Assembly: GCA_000818945.1 (NCBI GenBank)
Contig: KN805370.1
Location: forward strand, 563,578-627,577
From: Schizochytrium sp. CCTCC M209059
Lineage: Eukaryota; Sar; Bigyra; Thraustochytrida; Thraustochytriidae
DNA length: 64,000 nt
Reading direction: 5' to 3'
Shown here: positions 57,821-64,000 of the stretch, one piece after another
Numbering within the stretch: position 1 is the stretch's first letter
Layout of the letters: each line of letters begins with the position of its first letter
Translations under genes and position numbers: made by a program
The notes under the pieces: model-generated
Databases searched by the model: none
What the model was told of the DNA's origin: nothing
What the model saw: the letters and a program-made list of their open reading frames with translations, nothing else

Positions 57821-60091
57821 TTATGCCGATGTCACAATGTCATAATTGACGAGTAAAGGGGCGCACCACCCGGCTTCATACTCTGGAGGCGCGGTATGCG
57901 CACGAAATTCTGAGTGTCCAGGTAGTGGCGGATCTGCGGCGTAATAGAAACTGTCGACTTGTTTCGAAGCAAAGGCGACGCGCGGGTAGGTTGAAGTGTC
58001 GGGAAGATGTTCTGGCGAGAGCGCGTCGTGAATAGTATCATAATAGCTTCCCAGCTGGCCCGCCACGTCACTGAACAAGACGGCGTCAGAGGCGTACAGA
58101 GCCTGGTCAATATCGAGATCGTTGCCATCGAGTCGTGCTATTGCGACAAATTGGCCCTTATTAATGGAAAGCCCCGCATCAGGAAGATCTAATTCCTTAT
58201 GAAACCATTGATGCTCGTGAGGAAGAACCAGAGGCCCAGACCTTTGTGTGACGCTGAAGTCGACCATCTCACCGGTTGGTGCGGCCAGGGACTTTCTCCG
58301 AGGCTCGACAACATAAATCTCAACAATGGCCGCCTTGGTGTAGGGGTGCGCAGGCATCCAACGCACGCGCGCTACGCGGCCAGCCTTTGGGGCCGGTAAA
58401 AGGTTGAGGACGACAATATGTTGATGCAAAGAGCAAGGGGCTTTGCGAGTAAGCTCAAACTCTGCCGCAATATACGCTCGGCGGCTTTTGCGGAACACGT
58501 CTGCTAGCGGCTTGGAGGCGCTTCCCAGCTGCATCGTCGATCGCCCAATGGTGACGCCACCAGGCACAGTTCCTGAGGGTTTGATGTCAACCTTTTCAAT
58601 GGCCTCGCGCATGCGTGTCACTTGCTCAGCGGACAGAAAAGTCGCGCGACTTTGTTCTAATAGCGGAGCGTCCGGGCAAACTCGTCTGCTCGCAATTCCA
58701 ACGTAACGTAGTTGATGCATGAGATTCCCCTTTTCCCAGGTTTCCGAGAGAGCACACGAGTCTGACGGGTGATGTTCGCCAAAGTTGTGCCCCAGCTCGT
58801 GCGCAAGCATTCGAGCAGCCGTGTCGCCTCGCATGCGAACCTTCTCATGCACACGCCGCTGCACAGGGCGCGCCGCGCGCGTCTTAAGGGCGTTCTCAAA
58901 GCGCCGACAGGTAGCATTGCGCAGAAAAGCTCCAGTGTCCGGGTCGATGATGGGCTTGCGACGCTCGTAGCATGATCCTGTGCGCCCAAAGATTCTTCCT
59001 GCGAAACACTCGCCGTTCCGCATGTGAAAGTAAAAAACGGGGAAAATCGGCGATGAGTTGACCAGATTCCATGGCGGGACTCTCATCGGGTAGCCAACGA
59101 TCCACTCCAACATGTTGCGCTGGAAATTGTATTTGTCCGAGGAAGCCATGAGCGCCTTGAGGCCTTTGGGCAGCTTTGAAGCGCTCTCGAGGACCTGCAA
59201 GCCATATAATTTCTTATACCTCGCCATCACCCAATGTGAGAATTGAACATCTGCGCGAGCAAGGGACACTTGCGGCTTCGTAGACCCAATGGTTGTCGCC
59301 TCGGCAAGGTCTGGGCCTTCTACGTAGGCAAGGTAGTCGAGAGATCGTTTGTCGTCAAGCATGTGCGCATTTGCGAGCTCGGTGCGACTCACGCGAAGGT
59401 AAATGTTGTATCTCGCGTAGATGGCGATGACACGACTAAAAATATCTTCCCAATCCTGAAGAGACACTTCGTCATCGATTAGGCGGAACGCATCGCGGAG
59501 TCTGATCACTGTCACGTCGTACACAAGCCTCGGCTCTTCTCTCCATTTCGGAAGAACGAGACTTTCGTCAAAGGGCAGAATTGCACCATCTGCATCTTCA
59601 ATATGAGGGCGAGAAAAGGGTCGCTGCGAGCGTCGTGCGGAGGCCGCAGTGTCCTTTGTGCCGAGATAATCTCTCTTCCGCGCTTCCTGGTGCCAGCCTC
59701 TGTACCCCAAACTAAACTCGCTCATGTCAGACAGGACGTGCGATGTGTGCGATCTCTTTGCACCACCCTCCTCGTTGTATTCTGTATTATCAAATTCTTT
59801 ACTACTCCTCGAAGAGATTTTGTCGACATTGACGTCGATGACATCGTCGCCATCGTTGTCGTCCTTTTCGTCATCGAAGTCTGGGTCATCCTCCTCGTTG
59901 CCGTCGTCGTCGTCGTCGTCGCTGGCTCCTCCGCTGCTCGTCTTTGCCCAAGCTCCAGCTACACTCACGCTCTGCGCATGAGAATCAAAGTTCATGAGTG
60001 CGGCTGAGAAAGCAAAGTATTCGAGGATGCCGACACCCAAAGCAGCCGCGCCGACGAGCGCGAGGCACTCGAAGAGTCGCAGACGCACCAT
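57821..60091 (-). CDS. Signal-anchored metzincin zinc metalloprotease
   Basis: 756 residues, intronless. An N-terminal hydrophobic helix (about 6–33) after MVRLRL acts as signal peptide or type II anchor. An Asp-rich linker (about 57–86) follows. The catalytic region carries HELGHNFGEHH at 431–441, so H431, H435 and H441 bind zinc and E432 is the general base. The Met-turn NLMHQ (M458) comes only 17 residues after the third His. This HExxHxxGxxH plus Met-turn layout is that of reprolysin/ADAM-like and related metzincins. The region just before is Cys-containing (SCYERR, NATCRRF). The C-terminal 250 residues are beta-rich and unrecognised. Extracellular or secretory-pathway proteolysis is inferred. 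No disintegrin or thrombospondin repeats are present. Confidence 0.85.
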   Translation of the reverse strand: MVRLRLFECLALVGAAALGVGILEYFAFSAALMNFDSHAQSVSVAGAWAKTSSGGASDDDDDDGNEEDDPDFDDEKDDNDGDDVIDVNVDKISSRSSKEFDNTEYNEEGGAKRSHTSHVLSDMSEFSLGYRGWHQEARKRDYLGTKDTAASARRSQRPFSRPHIEDADGAILPFDESLVLPKWREEPRLVYDVTVIRLRDAFRLIDDEVSLQDWEDIFSRVIAIYARYNIYLRVSRTELANAHMLDDKRSLDYLAYVEGPDLAEATTIGSTKPQVSLARADVQFSHWVMARYKKLYGLQVLESASKLPKGLKALMASSDKYNFQRNMLEWIVGYPMRVPPWNLVNSSPIFPVFYFHMRNGECFAGRIFGRTGSCYERRKPIIDPDTGAFLRNATCRRFENALKTRAARPVQRRVHEKVRMRGDTAARMLAHELGHNFGEHHPSDSCALSETWEKGNLMHQLRYVGIASRRVCPDAPLLEQSRATFLSAEQVTRMREAIEKVDIKPSGTVPGGVTIGRSTMQLGSASKPLADVFRKSRRAYIAAEFELTRKAPCSLHQHIVVLNLLPAPKAGRVARVRWMPAHPYTKAAIVEIYVVEPRRKSLAAPTGEMVDFSVTQRSGPLVLPHEHQWFHKELDLPDAGLSINKGQFVAIARLDGNDLDIDQALYASDAVLFSDVAGQLGSYYDTIHDALSPEHLPDTSTYPRVAFASKQVDSFYYAADPPLPGHSEFRAHTAPPEYEAGWCAPLLVNYDIVTSA

Positions 60092-60661
60092 GGGAGGTCA
60101 AGACGTGTTGTGCCGCCAGCAACGAAAGATCAAACAGACTGCCGTGACGCTCGCTCCGCACTACTTGCGAGCGGCGTGGCTTTCCCTGTGTCAGTACTGG
60201 CGCACAGCCTTGGGGTCGTGCCCACCGCGCCCTCTTGTGGCGCCCGCGTCGCTGGCCAGCGCCACGCGCGAATCCTTTTGTGGGAAAGTCGATTGTGGTC
60301 CCAGACTCGCGTTGACATCATAATGGCATGGCATCAACGTGATTCGATGGGGCCTTTTTACTTTCGTTCTTTCTTTAGGCCTACAGTTAGTAGTACTACA
60401 GAAGAGGAACGCCGATTGTATGTCATGAAAACATGACTCAAGTCGAGAGTATAGACAAGAAGAGACAGAAATGCGAGCAAAAGAGCGCACACGAGTGAAC
60501 GAGAATTAAGCAAGCATATTCTTGTTCGATAAAAGGCCGAAAAAAAAAAAGAGAAACGACTTTGGCAGAAAACGAAAAGCAATGTTTAGTTGTGTTAGTA
60601 TATTTTATTTTGTTTTGTAATATGTCGACACAAAGGCAATTCTTCTACGTCTGTAAAGAAA
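60092..60661. other. Spacer between the metzincin and O-FucT-like genes
   Basis: Promoter of the metzincin gene and 3' flank of the next minus-strand gene. Contains A-rich and T-rich stretches (60540–60550, 60600–60615). No gene is visible. Confidence 0.5.
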
Positions 60662-62352
60662 TTATTGCGGAGCGGGAAAGTCGAGCGTGGCCAGATACCG
60701 ATCGTGGATAGCCTGTAGAGCCCGGTCATCCCTCTTGCTCTTTGCATTCCATGCGACTTCTGGCGTCTCGCCGGACTTGAGATTCTGCGTGAGCGAGTGG
60801 AAGACCATACGCCCACTCCAGCGGATCGTAAAGGTCTTGCCTTGCTCCCAGGGCCACGAAGACAACTTCATGTCTGGAACCGCAGACTGGAGATGGACGC
60901 GCTTTTGAACAATCGTCTTGGTGAACGTGGAAACTGAGGTACCCACAAAAGTCCGCGCGCGTGCGCAGACGAGCTGCTCAACGGTACCAAAGATGTCCCT
61001 GTAAACGTCCGAAGCAGGCAGGCGATTTTTAAAGTCGAGCATCGCCAGAGCAACCTCTTCGTCCTCGATGAGTCTTGTCTCTGGGATCACCTTTTTGAAG
61101 GCAGCAAAGGGTTGAAACCATTCGGAAAAGGTGTCCACCTTGCCTCCCTCGAAGACAGTTCCATCCGTAGCAAGGTAAATGGGGCGATCGCGGCTAAACC
61201 CATTGCTCAGAGCGAAATCGACAAAACCAGCTCCGTTTGGTGCGGAGAGCTTGGCTTTCTTCCAGTAGTCGCCGAGACGTACATGGAAGGCGTCGAAGTC
61301 ATTGTTGAAAAACTTTTTGCTGATCAGCAGCGAGAGCTTCAGTAGGTATGGCGAGTAGCGCACGTGCTTGTGGTACCAGGGCTCGATAAAGCGCTTACCA
61401 CCGCTGTACCAGCGGCCCTTGGCGAAGACGACTGGCGTAGTCGCCGCACTAGCCTTGGCTCGGGTGTTGGCCACGATACGCTGCGAGGCATCCTTCATCT
61501 TGCCAAACCACTTGAGATAGGTGACAATGTCAGTCGAGGTTTTCCCACCTCCAAGAACGTCCTTGTGAAAGTCTGCCAGCGTTCCGTTGAGGGCAATCAT
61601 CTCGATTCCGAAGGACTTGCTCATAAAGTCGAGGTCCATGAGCTGATCCATAGGAACTGTTGTTTCCACTGGCTGATTGTAGTAACCCATTCTGTTACAT
61701 AGAGTTGGAGTTGGGGGGGGGAAGGAAGAAAAAGGTGTGAACGTCATCATCGTGGGGTGACAGACAATGGTTAGTATGACGGATGCCACATGAAAAGCAT
61801 GCGTGCCCATGAGGCAGACAGACTTGATTGAACTTACTCGAAATTTGAATGTTTGCCTCCAGGCGGGACAATAAGCGTGTAGTTGTTTTCACGCGCGACA
61901 GAGATGGCCGCAAGGAAACAGAGAATCTGGTTGTTGAAGCCCCCGCTAGGGCTGTAGAGAAAATACTGCTTTGAGCCATCGAGCTTGACATCATTGTACG
62001 GGCTCGACAATGTGCGCGGGAGAATAGCCATCTTACGATTGGCATCAAACTCGGCGGCGCTGAATTCATCAAAGACCTTTGCATTCGATCCCTCGTCCGG
62101 GGACTCATCATATTCGGATTCCTGCTCGAGCGCCTCGTCATTCATGTCTTTTGCGATGTCTTCAGCAGAGACCGAGGCGCTCGCAGAGGGCGCCAGAATA
62201 GAGCCTATTGCGACCTTTGTCACGCCGTACTGGCCAATGACTGTGTCCATGTTTCCTTCGCCGCCATCGATCGTGAAGGCGATGAGCGCCACGATCATCA
62301 CGCACAACACGCTCAGCGATCCAATCGCCTTGGTCGTCATCAGGCGATTCAT
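60662..62352 (-). CDS. O-fucosyltransferase-like glycosyltransferase, two exons
   Basis: Exon 1 is 62352–61838 and exon 2 is 61691–60662. The 146-nt phase-2 intron has donor TTCGA|GTAAGT and acceptor GTAACAG, and the product has 514 residues. An N-terminal signal anchor (VLCVMIVALIAFTI) fits a type II Golgi/ER enzyme. After an acidic stem come motifs of the GDP-fucose O-fucosyltransferase fold. These are YSPSGGFNNQILCFLAAISVA (given in parts: GGFNNQ, then the A-x-x-x-A helix), YTLIVPPGGKH, the sugar-nucleotide motif FHVRLGDYW, IYLATDG, and VEQLVCARARTFVGTSVSTF. These match positions of the R-x-D and GTxxSTFS motifs in O-FucT families. Donor and acceptor sugars are not determinable. A close paralog starts 1 kb upstream on the same strand. 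Confidence 0.82.
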
Positions 62353-62965
62353 CGTGTCCGAGCCGAGCTTTACCGAGATGACCTTCGCCTCGCCTTGACA
62401 CGCTCGCGCAGACCCCTGCCTCGAGCTAGCGAGCTAGCGAGCGAGGGAGTCTCTCTCCGTCGCGCGTCAGTTGGTTCTCAGGTCACGGCGCCGCGGCGCG
62501 ATCCGCTCGCTCGCTCGCTCGCGTGCGCTCTTCCCTTTCTGGCGGCCGGCCGGCCGGCTCGGCACGCGCAGAGTCAAGGCGAGACGGAGCGCTGCTCGGG
62601 CCCGCGGGAAGCGCGTGCGCCGCCGCCGCTGTTTGGCTTTGCCTGCCGCGCCGAGTGCCTGACGGCGAGTCGAGGTCGAGCGCTCACAGGAGAGACGGAG
62701 ACAGAGATGAGATACTATGAACGGAGACAGAGACGCACGGAGAGGAGATAAGACCTAGCTAGTAGCTAGCTAGCGCCACGGTTCTGACACAACGGGCCAT
62801 CGAGCCGATCGTCGTCGGGCACAAGGCAGGCAGGCAGGTCGGGCGCGTGCACATCATGATGGTGGGGCAGCGAGCATTTGCGCGTCACATGACGCGAAAC
62901 AAGGGCCGGAGGCGAGCGGGACGGCGTCGCGTGGAGGAGCGAGCCGTCGGAGAGAAGAGCGATGG

Positions 62966-62997
<32 letters not shown>

Positions 62998-63401
62998 TGA
63001 TGGTGTGAGTTCATGCCGACGAAAGAGGGATCCCGCGTTTGGGCACTTCGCGAAGGGAGAATTGGACTGGGTGATAGGTCTAAGCGGCAGCGCCGATAGT
63101 GAGTGATGTTGCGCCGCTGTGGGTGATTGTAGCCGCCGCCTTACTCATGCTCAGGTCATCCGTCATCGCAATAGAGCTGACAGCTGACACAGCTCCATCG
63201 TCGACCATCACTCAGTCTTGATGATCGGTGCACCGATTTGGAGATGATGCCAATGAGATTGGAAAATTTCATTTCGTTTACGCCTATACTGACCCAGGTA
63301 GGTGGTAGGTTGCTTTCCTTTGGGGAAGGAAAGGCCATAGATAAGTCCGCCCCGCCCACCCACACCCCTTACCCGTCAGCTCATTGTTTCACTCGCTCGC
63401 A
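62353..63401. other. Spacer between tandem glycosyltransferase genes
   Basis: GC-rich promoter side of the first gene, with a (GCTC)n tract (62504–62522), a GGCCGGCC palindrome cluster (62541–62559) and a GA run (62965–62990), then the 3' flank of the second gene. No gene is supported. Confidence 0.5.
62965..62990. repeat. (GA)n microsatellite
   Basis: 26-bp AG run upstream of the O-FucT-like gene. Confidence 0.9.
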
Positions 63402-64000
63402 TTAATCCAAGTCGTCGTCGTTGTTGTTCTTGCCGCCCTTCTTGCCCTTCTTGTTGTGGGCGCGTACGGCAATATTACGATCCGGCTCCGTGTTCGGTGC
63501 CTTGGGCCCGAACTGAAGGTCCTCAATAGGCTTGGCGAGGTTCTGGGATCGACCCCGACCCGCAAGACGACCGCTCCAGCCAGAAAGGTAACTTGAGCCA
63601 ACCTTCCAGGGCACCTTGTTCGCAGGATCAGCCATATCCGGAATCGTGGTAAGCATGTAGTGACGCATGTGACTGATCGTACGGCTAAATGTCGACACCG
63701 AGGTGCCCATAAAAGTGCGGCCTCGAGCCGCAATGAGCTGCTCCACCATGCCAAAGGTATCCATGTAGATTTTAGTGGTTGGGAGGCGATGCTTGAAGTC
63801 AATGAGGGCCTCAGCGACCTCGGGAATCTCGGCAAGATCAACTTGCGAGACCACGCGCTTGAACGCCGACATGGGCTGAAAGTAAGGCGTAAGTTTGCCC
63901 ATGTTGTCGCGCATCATGCCGTCTGTGGCGACGTATACAGGCCTGTCCCGGCTCATGCCCGACTCCAATGCAGTCTTGATCATGTTTCCACAGTTGGCGT
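63402..64000 (-). CDS. Second O-fucosyltransferase-like glycosyltransferase (partial, cut by window end)
   Basis: The last ~199 residues of a protein whose 5' part lies beyond the window; the frame is open at base 64000. It aligns motif by motif with the neighbouring gene: RDRPVYVATDG, PYFQPMSAFKRVV, ALIDFKHRLPTTKIYMDTFG, VEQLIAARGRTFMGTSVSTFSRTI, and a WSGR block near the end. The tail is basic then Asn/Asp-rich (KKGKKGGKNNNDDD), unlike its neighbour. The pair is a tandem duplication. Probable ER/Golgi enzyme by analogy. Confidence 0.82.
   Translation of the reverse strand, partial: ANCGNMIKTALESGMSRDRPVYVATDGMMRDNMGKLTPYFQPMSAFKRVVSQVDLAEIPEVAEALIDFKHRLPTTKIYMDTFGMVEQLIAARGRTFMGTSVSTFSRTISHMRHYMLTTIPDMADPANKVPWKVGSSYLSGWSGRLAGRGRSQNLAKPIEDLQFGPKAPNTEPDRNIAVRAHNKKGKKGGKNNNDDDLD

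Overview
This is a nuclear window from a unicellular eukaryote. The evidence is GT–AG spliceosomal introns (some with CTAAC-like branch sites), AATAAA signals, Kozak-like starts, single-gene transcription units on both strands, a Pol III tRNA gene with a T-run terminator, and long intergenic stretches full of simple repeats. All three standard stop codons are used. Most genes are intronless and a minority carry one or two short introns (95–296 nt). Cilium-type genes (CCDC146/MBO2-like, MAPK15/ERK7-like) stand beside a plant-type DapB of lysine synthesis, an EMC subunit, a Mediator subunit and an expanded family of O-fucosyltransferase-like enzymes. A flagellated heterotrophic stramenopile such as a thraustochytrid fits this mix. 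That assignment is inference; no rRNA or other decisive marker is present.

Layout. 1–12.8 kb: an acidic hypothetical protein, a BRCT–Pol X polymerase (pol lambda-like), tRNA-Arg(CCU), CCDC146/MBO2, a secreted GH3 glycosidase, a CRAL-TRIO (Sec14) protein and a MAPK15-like kinase with an S-E-Y activation motif. 13.9–21.5 kb: a spliced ankyrin protein, a tandem pair of unknown two-TM proteins, an ER ATPase-only Hsp70 (HSPA13-like) and a spliced four-TM claudin-like protein. 23–32.5 kb: a giant prominin-like membrane protein convergent with a large LRR protein. 32.8–34.3 kb: a decayed HxxxD acyltransferase pseudogene. 34.7–38 kb: a tight cluster of three short spliced genes that long open frames alone do not reveal: dapB (3 exons), EMC5 (2 exons) and MED22 (3 exons). 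38.1–39.9 kb: a signal peptide–TM–TLDc protein. 40.2–43.3 kb: two broken genes facing each other, a kinase truncated after its ATP-binding lysine and a frameshifted TIR–NACHT (NLR-like) gene. 43.6–48.9 kb: an F-box/TMEM185 fusion and a low-complexity protein that probably uses a 9-nt microexon. 48.9–55.4 kb: a repeat-rich gene desert. 55.4–64 kb: a polyQ protein, a membrane-anchored metzincin protease and two tandem O-fucosyltransferase-like genes, the second cut by the window end.

The genes do not form operons. Functional themes are cilium biology (CCDC146, MAPK15), the secretory pathway and cell surface (GH3, HSPA13, EMC5, prominin-like, metzincin, O-FucT-like) and nuclear functions (Pol X, MED22). 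The most unusual content is the TIR–NACHT remnant next to a kinase remnant, the unusual domain combinations (F-box + TMEM185, SP-TM-TLDc), the two-TM tandem paralogs, and the microexon.
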